NCBI GenBank assembly: GCA_963789885.1
Contig: CAWBNB010000048.1
Location: 61,569-125,568 of the forward strand
Length of the DNA stretch: 64,000 nucleotides
From: DATEDA01 sp963789885
GTDB lineage: Bacteria; Pseudomonadota; Gammaproteobacteria; Burkholderiales; SG8-39
Direction: 5' to 3'
Of the stretch, positions 8,981 through 17,364 are shown piece after piece (within the stretch, counting starts at the first letter, position 1; each line of letters opens with the position of its first letter). Below the pieces are notes generated by a model. The model searched no databases, was not told the DNA's origin, and was given only the letters and a program-made list of their open reading frames with translations. Position numbers and translations under genes: made by a program.

Positions 8981-9520
8981 TTACTGCTGTTGGGGTGAGG
9001 GGGTTGCCGCTACGGGCTGGGTGGTGCCGGCGGCGGACTGGGTGTCCGGCGCGGGCTGAGCGCCGTCCGCCGGCTGGGCACCTTCGGGGGGGGCACTTTC
9101 GGCAGGCGGTGTCGATTCCTGGGCGGGAGCGGCTGGCGGCTTCTGGGCGAGTTCCTGCTTGTACTGGTCCCACTTATCGCGGATCGCTTGGCGCTCTTTG
9201 GGGGGCAGCTGCTCGAACTCCCGGTACTTGTCGCGCGCGGCGCGGCGCTGGTCGGGCGTCAGGGTCGCCCACTCCTGCATGCGCTTTTGCAGCCGCGCCT
9301 GCTCCTCGGGCTTCATTTTCGGGTAACGCTGCGTGACGAGGATCCACTTCTGCTTGCGCAGCGGGTCGAGCTTGTCCCACTCGCCCTGGATCGGGGCGAG
9401 GATCTTCTGCTGCTCCGGGGTGAGCTGCCCCCAGGCGGGGTTTTGCTTGCTGGACTGGGCGTTGGCGACGGAAAGGCCGAGGCAGAGCGCGAGGGCTATT
9501 CCGAGGTGCGCTTTAGCCAT
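8981..9520 (-). CDS. DUF3106 secreted protein
   Basis: A 179-residue exported protein of unknown function, DUF3106 family. The ATG at 9520 gives a clean signal peptide (MAKAHLGIALALCLGLSVAN, cleavage after ANA). A longer in-frame start is open upstream but adds an Arg-rich stretch out of keeping with the family. The mature part has repeated LTPEQQ / LTPDQRR / LPPKERQ segments with Trp and Arg, resembling periplasmic Spy/CpxP-like helical repeats, and ends in a Pro/Ala/Gln-rich tail. The start lies inside the upstream DUF3619 gene (25-base overlap), so expression is probably coupled to the sigma-factor operon. Confidence 0.88.
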   Translation of the reverse strand: MAKAHLGIALALCLGLSVANAQSSKQNPAWGQLTPEQQKILAPIQGEWDKLDPLRKQKWILVTQRYPKMKPEEQARLQKRMQEWATLTPDQRRAARDKYREFEQLPPKERQAIRDKWDQYKQELAQKPPAAPAQESTPPAESAPPEGAQPADGAQPAPDTQSAAGTTQPVAATPSPQQQ

Positions 9521-9897
9521 GCCTGAAAGTCCTCGTCGAGATAAGCCTTGATCGGGAGGTCGCCGGTGAGGAGCCTGCTGTCGATCTCCTCGATTTCCGC
9601 CGCCCGCTGCGCGACTTGACTTGCCGCGCGCTGAGCTTCCTGCCACTGCTGGAGGCCGATCGCCGCCGCGACGAGGAATGCGGCGGGGAGCAGGATCCGG
9701 GTGAGGAAGTAGCTTGGGCCGCTCATCGAGGCACCGCCCCGGCCGGCCCCGGCGAGCGCGACCTCGCCCACGGGCGCCCGATGCCGCTCGAGCGCGTGCT
9801 CCCGAGCGACCTTCAGGCGTGCGATCGCCTCGGGCGACAGCCCTAGGCCGGCGTCCAGCGCTTGCTTGACCGTCCGGGCGAGTTCCAACTCGTTCAC
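9496..9897 (-). CDS. DUF3619 membrane protein
   Basis: A 133-residue protein starting at a GTG that overlaps the sigma-factor stop by four bases (GTGA). Residues 1-60 are soluble and charged (ELARTVKQALDAGLGLSPEA), a single membrane segment follows near residue 70 (LTRILLPAAFLVAAAIGLQQ), and the C-terminal 50 residues are probably periplasmic and end DEDFQAWLKRTSE. Position and topology are those of an anti-sigma factor, and the gene sits directly after a sigma factor in other Burkholderiales. That regulatory role is inference; no classical ZAS zinc motif is visible. Confidence 0.85.
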   Translation of the reverse strand: MNELELARTVKQALDAGLGLSPEAIARLKVAREHALERHRAPVGEVALAGAGRGGASMSGPSYFLTRILLPAAFLVAAAIGLQQWQEAQRAASQVAQRAAEIEEIDSRLLTGDLPIKAYLDEDFQAWLKRTSE

Positions 9898-10460
9898 AGC
9901 TCGATACCTCTGGCCTTGAGCGCGGCCGCCAGGGTGTGCGCTGCGCGTGAGCAATGCGTCTTCACGCTGCCCTCCGAGCATCCCATCACGGCAGCGGTTT
10001 CGGCCACGTCCAATTCCTCCCAATAACGAAGCAGAAACGCCTCGCGTTGACGGGCGGGGAGTTTCCGGATTTCCTTCTCAATCAAATCAAATAGTTGCGC
10101 CTGCTCCAGCTGCGCGTCCGGACCCCCTTCGCGATTAGGACCGGCGGCAATTTCCAAAGTTTCCAGCGGATCGGCGTCCTCATCGTCTCGGTGCGGTGTA
10201 AGCGCGGAGAGGAGCGTTGTCCAGAGCGATCGCACCTTCCGCCTGCGGAAAAAATCACGGATGGCGTTCTGCAGGATGCGCTGGAAGAGGAGCGGCAGCT
10301 CGGCCGGGGGTTTGTCGCCGTAACGCTCCGCGAGCCGCATCATCGCATCCTGGACGATGTCGAGCGCAGCCTCGTGGTCGCGGACGGCGAACAGCGCCTG
10401 CTTGAAGGCGCGGCGTTCGACGCCGGCGAGGAACTCGGAGAGTTCGGTGCGCGAGGCCAG
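9894..10460 (-). CDS. RNA polymerase sigma factor, apparent CTG start
   Basis: Small sigma-70 (ECF-like) factor. The first ATG in frame (10343) would delete region 2, whose conserved residues ELSEFLAGVERRAFKQALFA and VRDHEAALDIVQDAMMRLAE are encoded upstream in the same open frame. No ATG, GTG or TTG is available there. A CTG at 10460, preceded eight bases upstream by AAAAGGGA, gives a protein (L/M)ASRTELSEFLAG of 188 residues that aligns with the usual MAS-type start of this family. Region 4 is intact: LPARQREAFLLRYWEELDVA and the helix-turn-helix AAVMGCSEGSVKTHCSRA. It is followed with overlap by DUF3619 and DUF3106 genes, probably its own regulon or regulators. Confidence 0.85.
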   Translation of the reverse strand: MASRTELSEFLAGVERRAFKQALFAVRDHEAALDIVQDAMMRLAERYGDKPPAELPLLFQRILQNAIRDFFRRRKVRSLWTTLLSALTPHRDDEDADPLETLEIAAGPNREGGPDAQLEQAQLFDLIEKEIRKLPARQREAFLLRYWEELDVAETAAVMGCSEGSVKTHCSRAAHTLAAALKARGIEL

Positions 10461-10693
10461 GGGTGGCGTCCCTTTTCTAGGCGCGCCGCGGCGCGCACGA
10501 CCCGCTGGAGGAGGATGGCGCGCGATAGTATCAAATGGGGTTTTGGCGCGAGCCGGTCCGTGCCCGGTGCGGGGACGAACTACAGGGCCCGATGGCGCTT
10601 CCTGCCGCGATGCTTGACCAAACCGCAGTGAGCCTTTAACTTCTCTAGTTTCCCGGCAGTTTTCACCAAATATTCAACAGAATAGGGGTTGAG

Positions 10694-12427
10694 ATGGACC
10701 CAGGCACGAAGCTCGCCGTGCCCGAACTCACCGGCGCCGAGATCGTCATCCACTGCCTGCAGGCCGAGGGCGTGGAAGTCGTCTTCGGCTATCCCGGCGG
10801 GGCGGTGCTCTTCATTTACGACGAGCTCTTCAAGCAGGACAAGGTGAAGCACGTGCTGGTCCGCCACGAGCAGGGCGCGACCCACGCTGCGGACGGTTAT
10901 TCCCGGGCGGGCAACAAGGTCGGCGTCTGCCTGGTGACCTCCGGGCCCGGCGTCACCAACGCGGTCACCGGGATCGCGACGGCGTACATGGACTCGATCC
11001 CGATGGTGATCATCAGCGGGCAGGTCCCGACCCACGCCATCGGGCTCGACGCGTTCCAGGAGTGCGACGCGGTGGGCATCACCCGGCCGTGCGTCAAACA
11101 CAACTTCCTGGTGAAGGACGTGAGGGACCTCGCGCCGACGATCAAGAAGGCGTTTCACATCGCCCGGACCGGTCGGCCCGGGCCAGTGCTGGTCGACATC
11201 CCGAAGGACGTCACGACCCAGACCTGCCGGTTCGAGTACCCGGAGACGGTGGGCATGCGCTCCTACAACCCGACGGTGAAGGGACATCCCGGGCAGATCA
11301 AGAAAGCGGTCCAGCTGCTCCTCGAGGCGAAACGGCCGATGGTGTACACCGGCGGCGGGGTGATCCTGTCCGACGCCGCGCCGCAGCTCGCGCGGCTCGT
11401 CCGGGCGCTCGGTTTCCCCTGCACGAACACGCTGATGGGCCTTGGCGGCTACCCCGCGACCGACAAGCAGTTCCTCGGCATGCTCGGCATGCACGGCACG
11501 TACGAGGCGAACATGGCGATGCAGCACTGCGACGTGCTGCTCGCCGTCGGCGCGCGGTTCGACGACCGCGTGATCGGCAACCCGAAGCACTTCGGCCAGG
11601 TGCCGCGCCGGATCATCCACGCCGATATCGACCCGTCCTCGATCTCGAAGCGCGTCAAGGTCGACGTCCCGATCGTCGGCAACGTGCGCGAGGTGCTCGA
11701 CGAGTTCCTGAAGCAGCTCGAGGGCCAGACGCAGAAGGTCGATCAACGTGCGCTCGCCGCGTGGTGGGCGCAGATCGCCGAGTGGCGGGCGAAGGACTGC
11801 CTGCGCTACGACCGCTCGTCGAAGGTGATCAAGCCGCAGTTCGTCATCGAGAAGCTGTACGAGGTGACGAAGGGCGAGGCGTTCGTGACCTCCGACGTGG
11901 GGCAGCACCAGATGTGGGCGGCGCAGTTCTACAAGTTCGACCGGCCGAAGCGCTGGATCAACTCCGGCGGGCTCGGCACGATGGGTTTCGGCCTGCCCGC
12001 GGCGATGGGCGCGCAGTTCGCGAATCCCGGCGCGACGGTTGCGTGCGTCACCGGCGAGTCGAGCATCCAGATGTGCCTGCAGGAGCTCTCGACCTGCAAG
12101 CAGTACCGCCTGCCGATCAAGGTCGTCAACCTGAACAACCGCTACATGGGCATGGTGCGCCAGTGGCAGGAGTTCTTCCACGGCAACCGCTACTCCGAGT
12201 CCTACATGGACGCGCTGCCGGACTTCGTGAAACTTGCGGAGGGCTACGGCCACCGCGGCGTGCTCGTCGAGCGTCCGGAGGACGTCGAGCCGGCGCTGCG
12301 CGACGCGTTCGCCCGGAAGAACGAGCTCGTGTTCATGGACTTCGTCACCGACCAGACGGAGAACGTGTTCCCGATGGTCCCGGGCGGGAAGGGGATCTCC
12401 GAGATGATCCTCGCCGAAGAGCTGTGA
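10694..12427 (+). CDS. ilvB: Acetolactate synthase large subunit
   Basis: Catalytic subunit of acetohydroxyacid synthase, first committed step of valine, leucine and isoleucine synthesis; uses thiamine diphosphate and FAD. The 577-residue protein contains the TPP-binding Glu region (FGYPGGAVLFIYDELF), central FAD-binding domain, and C-terminal TPP domain with GTMGFGLPAAMGAQFANPGA and LNNRYMGMVRQWQEFF. RBS-like AGGGGTTGAG lies just before the ATG. It is followed by the regulatory subunit and ilvC. The 233-base region upstream is shared with the divergent sigma factor; a TTGACC/TAACTT pair with 17-base spacing (10613-10641) is a weak promoter candidate. Confidence 0.97.
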   Translation: MDPGTKLAVPELTGAEIVIHCLQAEGVEVVFGYPGGAVLFIYDELFKQDKVKHVLVRHEQGATHAADGYSRAGNKVGVCLVTSGPGVTNAVTGIATAYMDSIPMVIISGQVPTHAIGLDAFQECDAVGITRPCVKHNFLVKDVRDLAPTIKKAFHIARTGRPGPVLVDIPKDVTTQTCRFEYPETVGMRSYNPTVKGHPGQIKKAVQLLLEAKRPMVYTGGGVILSDAAPQLARLVRALGFPCTNTLMGLGGYPATDKQFLGMLGMHGTYEANMAMQHCDVLLAVGARFDDRVIGNPKHFGQVPRRIIHADIDPSSISKRVKVDVPIVGNVREVLDEFLKQLEGQTQKVDQRALAAWWAQIAEWRAKDCLRYDRSSKVIKPQFVIEKLYEVTKGEAFVTSDVGQHQMWAAQFYKFDRPKRWINSGGLGTMGFGLPAAMGAQFANPGATVACVTGESSIQMCLQELSTCKQYRLPIKVVNLNNRYMGMVRQWQEFFHGNRYSESYMDALPDFVKLAEGYGHRGVLVERPEDVEPALRDAFARKNELVFMDFVTDQTENVFPMVPGGKGISEMILAEEL

Positions 12428-12449
12428 GCGGGCGCGCCGGACAACGACG

Positions 12450-13007
12450 ATGAACGCTCCCACTTCCCCGCCGGGCGCGAGCCCCTACACGCTGCCGACC
12501 GGCGAGCCGGTGGCGATGCGCCACATCATCTCCATCCTGCTCGAGAACGAGGCCGGCGCGCTGTCGCGCGTGGCGGGCCTCTTCTCGGCGCGGGGCTACA
12601 ACATCGAGTCGCTGACGGTCGCGCCGACCGAGGACGCTTCGCTCTCGCGCATGACGATCGTGACGGTCGGCTCGGACGACGTGATCGAGCAGATCACCAA
12701 GCAGCTGAACAAGCTGATCGAGGTCGTGAAAGTGGTCGATCTCTCCGAGGCGCCGCACATCGAGCGCGAGCTGATGCTGATCAAGGTGCGGGCGACCGGC
12801 AAGGATCGCGAAGAGATGAAGCGCATGGCCGACATCTTCCGCGGCCGCATCCTCGACGTGACCGAGACGACCTACACGATCGAGCTCACCGGCACCGGCT
12901 CCAAGCTCGACGCGTTCATCGAGGCGCTCGACAAGACCGCGATCCTCGAGACCGTCCGCACCGGCGCATCCGGTATCGCCCGCGGCGAGCGGGTCCTTAG
13001 GGTCTGA
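12450..13007 (+). CDS. ilvH: Acetolactate synthase small (regulatory) subunit
   Basis: Regulatory subunit conferring valine feedback inhibition on IlvB. The ACT domain starts MRHIISILLENEAGALSRVA. The open frame begins at 12450 (185 residues), but family members usually start at the internal ATG 12516, which would give 163 residues; neither has a decisive ribosome binding site. ACT-domain residues about 25-100 of the long form are followed by the IlvH C-terminal domain (RGRILDVTETTYTIELTGTG). It lies 22 bases after ilvB and 73 bases before ilvC, in the same operon. Confidence 0.95.
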   Translation: MNAPTSPPGASPYTLPTGEPVAMRHIISILLENEAGALSRVAGLFSARGYNIESLTVAPTEDASLSRMTIVTVGSDDVIEQITKQLNKLIEVVKVVDLSEAPHIERELMLIKVRATGKDREEMKRMADIFRGRILDVTETTYTIELTGTGSKLDAFIEALDKTAILETVRTGASGIARGERVLRV

Positions 13008-13080
13008 CGGCGCGGCGCGCGGCTCGCGCGCGCCGCCGCCATTCGTCCATCCAGCACGCTCCAGCACATACGAGGACATC

Positions 13081-14097
13081 ATGAAGGTCTACTACGACAA
13101 AGATGCCGATCTTTCGCTGATCAAGGACAAGAAGGTCGCGATCGTCGGCTACGGCTCGCAGGGCCACGCGCACTCGCTCAATCTCAAGGACTCGGGCATC
13201 GCGGTGACGGTCGCCCTGCGCAAGGGCGGCCCGTCCTGGGACAAGGCGAAGAACGCCGGGCTCGCGGTAAAGGAGATCGGCGAGGCGGTGAAGGGCGCCG
13301 ACATCGTGATGGTCCTGCTCCCCGACGAGCACCATCCGGCGATCTACAAGGAGCACATCGAGCCCAACATCAAGAAGGGCGGGTCGCTCGCCTTCGCCCA
13401 CGGCTTCAACATCCACTTCGCCCAGATCCAGCCCCGCGCCGACCTCGACGTGTGGATGGTCGCGCCGAAGGCGCCCGGGCACACCGTGCGCTCCACCTAC
13501 GCGCAGGGCGGCGGCACGCCGATGCTGATCGCGCTCCACCAGAATCCGTCGGGGCGGGCGCGCGACGTCGCGCTGTCGTACGCCGCGGCGATCGGCGGCG
13601 GCCGCGCCGGCATCATCGAGACGAGCTTCAAGGAAGAGACCGAGACCGACCTCTTCGGCGAGCAGACGGTGCTCTGCGGCGGCTGCGTCGAGCTGGTGAA
13701 GGCCGGGTTCGAGGTGCTGGTCGAGGCCGGCTATGCGCCCGAGATGGCGTACTTCGAGTGCCTGCACGAGCTGAAGCTGATCGTCGACCTCATGTACGAG
13801 GGCGGGATCGGCACCATGAACTACTCGATCTCGAACAACGCCGAGTACGGCGAGTACCTCACCGGGCCGAAGATCATCACGCCCGAGGTCAAGGACGCGA
13901 TGCGCGCGGCGCTCGGCCGCATCCGCACCGGCGAATACGCGCGCGAGTTCGTGCTCGAGAACCGCGCCGGCGCGCCGGTGCTGCTCGCGCGCCGGCGGCT
14001 GACCGCCGAGCACGAGATCGAGAAGGTCGGCGCGAAGCTGCGCGAGATGATGCCGTGGATCAAGCAGAACCGGCTCGTCGACACGTCGAAGAACTAG
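13081..14097 (+). CDS. ilvC: Ketol-acid reductoisomerase
   Basis: Class I KARI, 338 residues, converting acetolactate or acetohydroxybutyrate to the dihydroxy acid with NADPH and magnesium. The Rossmann motif VAIVGYGSQGHAHSLNLKDS is near residue 20, and the metal ligands lie in the knotted C-terminal domain (KEETETDLFGEQTVLCGGCV and YECLHEL-type segment at FECLHELKLIVDLMYEGG). Length and start match the family. It continues the ilvB-ilvH operon and is followed six bases later by psd. Confidence 0.98.
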   Translation: MKVYYDKDADLSLIKDKKVAIVGYGSQGHAHSLNLKDSGIAVTVALRKGGPSWDKAKNAGLAVKEIGEAVKGADIVMVLLPDEHHPAIYKEHIEPNIKKGGSLAFAHGFNIHFAQIQPRADLDVWMVAPKAPGHTVRSTYAQGGGTPMLIALHQNPSGRARDVALSYAAAIGGGRAGIIETSFKEETETDLFGEQTVLCGGCVELVKAGFEVLVEAGYAPEMAYFECLHELKLIVDLMYEGGIGTMNYSISNNAEYGEYLTGPKIITPEVKDAMRAALGRIRTGEYAREFVLENRAGAPVLLARRRLTAEHEIEKVGAKLREMMPWIKQNRLVDTSKN

Positions 14098-14102
14098 CGC
14101 GG

Positions 14103-14744
14103 TTGGGCGCTTATCCGCATCCGATCATCGCCCGCGAAGGCTGGCCGTTCGTCGCTACGGCCGTGATCGCTGCGGTTGCGGCGACCTGGTTCTTCGGCGG
14201 GTGGTGGTCGGCCCCGCTCTGGCTCGCGGTCGCATTCGTCGTCCAGTTCTTCCGCGATCCGGCGCGGGCGATCCCCGGTAACGTCCGGACGGTCGTTTCG
14301 CCGGCCGACGGCCGCATCGTCGCGGTCGAGAGCGCCGAGGATCCGTACCTCAAGCGCGCGGCGACCAAGGTGAGCGTGTTCATGAACGTCTTCAACGTTC
14401 ATTCGAACCGCTCGCCGGTGGACGGCGAAGTACGGCAGTCCTGGTACAACCCGGGCGCGTTCGTGAACGCGGCGCTCGACAAGGCGTCGGTGGAGAACGA
14501 GCGCAGCGCGCTGTGGTTCAAGGCCGACGCCGGCCCGGATGTCACCTGCGTCCAGATCGCCGGGCTGATCGCGCGCCGGATACTCTGCTACGCGAAGGCG
14601 GGCGACCGTTTCCGCCGCGGCGATCGCTTCGGCTTCATCCGGTTCGGCTCCCGCGTCGACGTCTATCTGCCACCGGAGGCGCGCGTCCGGGTCGCGCTCG
14701 GCGAAAAGGTCCGGGCGGCGAGCACTGTCCTGGCCGAGCTCTGA
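14103..14744 (+). CDS. psd: Phosphatidylserine decarboxylase proenzyme
   Basis: Decarboxylates phosphatidylserine to phosphatidylethanolamine at the inner membrane. The start is a TTG at 14103 giving LGAYPHPIIAREGWPFVATA and 213 residues, the usual size of the short PSD class. The frame is open upstream only as a shadow of ilvC. Hydrophobic segments lie near residues 15-45, and the self-cleavage site is the Gly-Ser in FIRFGSRVDVYLP near residue 182, which would yield the pyruvoyl-containing alpha chain. It is followed two bases later by pssA, so both steps of phosphatidylethanolamine synthesis are coupled. Confidence 0.94.
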   Translation: MGAYPHPIIAREGWPFVATAVIAAVAATWFFGGWWSAPLWLAVAFVVQFFRDPARAIPGNVRTVVSPADGRIVAVESAEDPYLKRAATKVSVFMNVFNVHSNRSPVDGEVRQSWYNPGAFVNAALDKASVENERSALWFKADAGPDVTCVQIAGLIARRILCYAKAGDRFRRGDRFGFIRFGSRVDVYLPPEARVRVALGEKVRAASTVLAEL

Positions 14745-14746
14745 CC

Positions 14747-15508
14747 ATGGCGGAGATGCACCCGCCCCGCAAGGGCCTGCTGCGGGGCACCCTCCGCCGA
14801 CGCGGGATCTACATCCTGCCGAACCTGTTCACGACCGGGGTGCTGTTCGGCGGCTTCTACGCCATCGTCCAGGCGATGAACACTCGCTACGAGCACGCGG
14901 CGATCGCGATCTTCGTGGCGATGGTGCTCGACGGCCTCGACGGGCGGGTGGCGCGGCTCACGCGCACCCAGAGCGAGTTCGGCGCCGAGTACGACAGCCT
15001 CGCCGACGTCGTTGCCTTCGGCGCGGCGCCGGCGCTCGTGATGTACGAGTGGGCGCTGCGGCCCCTGGGGCGCCTCGGCTGGATCGCTGCGTTCGCGTAT
15101 TGCGCCGCCACCGCGCTCCGGCTTGCGCGCTTCAACGTGAACACCGAAGTCGTCGACAAGCGCTACTTCCAGGGCCTGCCGTCCCCGGCGGCGGCGGCGC
15201 TCGTCGCCGGGTTCGTGTGGATCATCGACGACTTCGATCTGCAGCGCACCGATTGGCTGTTCGGCCTTGCCTGCGTCGTGACGCTGTTTGCCGCGGTCAC
15301 CATGGTGACCAGCGTCCCCTTCTACAGCTTCAAGGACATCAACTTCCGCCGCAGCGTCCCGTTCTGGGCGGTGCTGGTGATCGTGCTCGGGCTGATCCTC
15401 GTGTCGGCGAATCCGCCAATGGTGCTGTTCGGTCTCTTCGTCGCATACGCGCTTTCCGGGTACGTGATCTGGGTCTGGAAATTCCGCAAGTCCCGATCTG
15501 CGTTTTAG
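14747..15508 (+). CDS. pssA: CDP-diacylglycerol-serine O-phosphatidyltransferase
   Basis: Membrane CDP-alcohol phosphatidyltransferase making phosphatidylserine. The 253-residue protein carries the signature DG-x2-AR-x8-G-x3-D-x3-D, read as DGLDGRVARLTRTQSEFGAE followed by YDSLAD, near residues 62-88. Six or more hydrophobic segments follow. The ATG at 14747 lies two bases after the psd stop. Upstream in-frame sequence is a shadow of psd. The psd-pssA pair sits between ilvC and leuA, a well-known betaproteobacterial arrangement. A GC-rich hairpin follows the stop. Confidence 0.95.
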   Translation: MAEMHPPRKGLLRGTLRRRGIYILPNLFTTGVLFGGFYAIVQAMNTRYEHAAIAIFVAMVLDGLDGRVARLTRTQSEFGAEYDSLADVVAFGAAPALVMYEWALRPLGRLGWIAAFAYCAATALRLARFNVNTEVVDKRYFQGLPSPAAAALVAGFVWIIDDFDLQRTDWLFGLACVVTLFAAVTMVTSVPFYSFKDINFRRSVPFWAVLVIVLGLILVSANPPMVLFGLFVAYALSGYVIWVWKFRKSRSAF

Positions 15509-15518
15509 CGTCGGCGGC

Positions 15519-15535
15519 GCCCCCGCGACGGGGGC
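15519..15535 (+). terminator. GC-rich hairpin after pssA
   Basis: Six-base stem GCCCCC/GGGGGC with loop GCGAC, 11 bases after the pssA stop. The following bases (CTTGCAGG) contain only a short T run, so this is a weak intrinsic terminator or a Rho-dependent/processing site. It separates the psd-pssA genes from the leu leader. Confidence 0.4.
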
Positions 15536-15560
15536 CTTGCAGGCCCGGCCGGTTTGCCGC

Positions 15561-15566
15561 TATAGT
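15561..15566 (+). promoter_or_regulatory. Possible -10 element for leader-leuA transcript
   Basis: TATAGT lies eight bases before the leader ATG. A -35 at 17-18 bases spacing is not evident in the GC-rich upstream sequence. If used, the leader would be transcribed almost without a 5' UTR. Confidence 0.3.
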
Positions 15567-15573
15567 CAGGGCC

Positions 15574-15654
15574 ATGCCACGTCAAGCGCAATCGCTGACG
15601 CTCCTGCTTGTCCGCAGCCTGCTGCTCGGGCTGCTGCTGCGCCCCGCGCGCTAG
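15574..15654 (+). CDS. leuL: Leucine-rich leader peptide upstream of leuA
   Basis: A 26-codon open frame (ATG to TAG) ending 90 bases before leuA. Ten of 26 residues are leucine, in runs LTLLL, SLLLG and LLLR; the remainder are mainly Arg, Gln, Ser and Pro. The leucine codons are mostly CTG and CTC plus one CTT. Position, length and composition are those of an attenuator leader peptide sensing charged tRNA-Leu. A possible -10-like TATAGT (15561-15566) lies just upstream. An 8-bp hairpin lies between it and leuA. The attenuation role is inferred from the general biology of leu operons. Confidence 0.75.
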   Translation: MPRQAQSLTLLLVRSLLLGLLLRPAR

Positions 15655-15688
15655 CACACTCCTTTCCCCCAATTCGGTTCGTTTCGTC

Positions 15689-15709
15689 GCAGCGCGTCAT
15701 GCGCGCTGC
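15689..15709 (+). promoter_or_regulatory. Hairpin between leader peptide and leuA
   Basis: Perfect 8-bp stem GCAGCGCG/CGCGCTGC with loop TCATG, located 34 bases after the leader stop codon and 35 bases before leuA. No T run follows, so if it is part of an attenuator it is either a Rho-linked or RBS-sequestering structure, or an antiterminator arm. The leuA RBS (GGGAGG, about 15735-15740) lies downstream. Confidence 0.4.
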
Positions 15710-15744
15710 GGGACCCAACTTAAGGCCTTTCTCGGGAGGCGACC

Positions 15745-17295
15745 ATGAGCAACAACCGGCTGATCATCTTCGACACGACGCTCCGCGACGGCGAGCAGAG
15801 CCCCGGCGCATCCATGACCCGCGAGGAGAAGCTGCGCATCGCCAAGCAGCTCGAGCGACTGCGCGTCGACGTGATCGAGGCCGGCTTTCCCGCCGCGTCG
15901 AACGGCGACTTCGACGCCGTGCGTGCCATCGCGAACACGATCAAGGACTCAGTCGTCGCCGGCCTCTGCCGCGCCAATGACCGCGACATCTCGCGCGGTG
16001 TCGAGGCGCTCAAGGGCGCGAAGGCCTGGCGCGTCCACACGTTCATCGCGACGAGCGCCCTGCACATGGAGAAGAAGCTCCGGATGACCCCGGAGCAGGT
16101 GCTCGAGGCGTCACGCCTGGCGGTGAAGTTCGCGCGCAACCACTGTCCGGACGTGGAGTTCAGCCCGGAGGACGGGAGCCGGTCGGACGTCGATTTCCTT
16201 TGCCGCGTGCTCGAGGCGGTGATCAAGGAGGGGGCGACGACGATCAATATCGCCGATACCGTCGGCTATGCCGTGCCGCAGCTGTTCGGCGAGTTCATCC
16301 GCAACCTGCGCGCGAAGATCCCGAACTCGGACAAGGCGACATGGTCGGTGCATTGCCACAACGATCTCGGCATGGCGGTGGCGAACTCGCTCGCCGGCGT
16401 GATGGTCGGCGGCGCGCGGCAGATCGAGTGCACCATCAACGGCCTCGGTGAGCGCGCCGGCAACACCTCGCTCGAGGAGGTGGTGATGGCGCTCAAGACG
16501 CGTCGCGACGTGTTCGGACTGGAGACGCGAATCGACACCACCCAGATCGTGCCGGCCTCGCGGCTCGTGTCGCAGATCACCGGGTTCGTCGTGCAGCCGA
16601 ACAAGGCGGTCGTGGGCGCGAATGCCTTCGCGCACGCGTCCGGCATCCATCAGGACGGCGTCCTCAAGGCGCGCCAGACCTACGAGATCATGCAGGCGGA
16701 AGACGTCGGTTGGACGACGAACAAGATCGTGCTCGGCAAGCTCTCCGGCCGGAACGCCTTCAAGCAGCGCCTGAAGGAGCTCGGGATTGACCTCGAGAGC
16801 GAGGATGCGGTGAACATCGCGTTCCAGCGGTTCAAGGATCTCGCCGACAAGAAGGCCGACATCTTCGACGAGGACATCCATGCGCTGGTTTCCGACGAGG
16901 CGGCAACCGCGGAGCGCGAGCACTGGCGCCTCGTCTGGATGCAACAGGGGAGCGGGACCGGCGAGCGGCCGCACGCGACGATCGTGCTGAACGAGGGCGG
17001 CACCGAGCGTCGGGCCGAATCGAGCGGCGACGGCCCGGTGGACGCCACGTTCAAGGCGATCGAGAGCCTCGCGAAGAGCGGGACCGACCTGCTGCTCTAC
17101 TCGGTGAACGCAGTGACGCAGGGCACCGAGTCGCAGGGCGAGGTGACGGTGCGGCTCTCGAAGGGCGGGCGGATCGTGAACGGCGTCGGCGCGGACACGG
17201 ACATCATCGTCGCGTCGGCCAAGGCCTACGTGAGCGCGCTCAACAAGCTCACGAGCGGCGAGCGACTGAACCCGCAGCACGGCGGGACGCCCTGA
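15745..17295 (+). CDS. leuA: 2-isopropylmalate synthase
   Basis: First enzyme of leucine synthesis, condensing acetyl-CoA with 2-ketoisovalerate. The 516-residue protein has the DRE-TIM metallolyase core from residue 5 (IFDTTLRDGEQSPGASMTRE), the catalytic/metal segment VHCHNDLGMAVANSLAGVMV and GERAGNTSLEEVVMAL, and a C-terminal LeuA dimer/allosteric domain (about residues 390-510) for leucine feedback. The RBS GGGAGGCGACC precedes the ATG. It is preceded by a leucine-rich leader peptide, so control is probably at transcription attenuation as well as feedback inhibition. Confidence 0.97.
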   Translation: MSNNRLIIFDTTLRDGEQSPGASMTREEKLRIAKQLERLRVDVIEAGFPAASNGDFDAVRAIANTIKDSVVAGLCRANDRDISRGVEALKGAKAWRVHTFIATSALHMEKKLRMTPEQVLEASRLAVKFARNHCPDVEFSPEDGSRSDVDFLCRVLEAVIKEGATTINIADTVGYAVPQLFGEFIRNLRAKIPNSDKATWSVHCHNDLGMAVANSLAGVMVGGARQIECTINGLGERAGNTSLEEVVMALKTRRDVFGLETRIDTTQIVPASRLVSQITGFVVQPNKAVVGANAFAHASGIHQDGVLKARQTYEIMQAEDVGWTTNKIVLGKLSGRNAFKQRLKELGIDLESEDAVNIAFQRFKDLADKKADIFDEDIHALVSDEAATAEREHWRLVWMQQGSGTGERPHATIVLNEGGTERRAESSGDGPVDATFKAIESLAKSGTDLLLYSVNAVTQGTESQGEVTVRLSKGGRIVNGVGADTDIIVASAKAYVSALNKLTSGERLNPQHGGTP

Positions 17296-17364
17296 TCGGT
17301 CCACCCCGGCGGGGGGAGGGCGAGCGCGAGGGCCCCGCCGCGCTCGCCCCTTGCGCCCGCGGCG

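Noticed and set aside
10587..10638. Short frame MALPAAMLDQTAVSL upstream of ilvB as an ilv leader peptide
   Set aside because: Only a few branched-chain residues, not clustered, and no terminator/antiterminator pair could be drawn; unlike the clear leader in front of leuA.
10580..12463. 627-codon minus-strand frame over ilvB
   Set aside because: Shadow of a conserved gene; no domain, no RBS, composition dominated by His, Arg, Asp.
15519..15535. Hairpin after pssA as the leu attenuator terminator
   Set aside because: It lies upstream of the leader peptide, so it cannot respond to its translation; more likely ends pssA transcripts.
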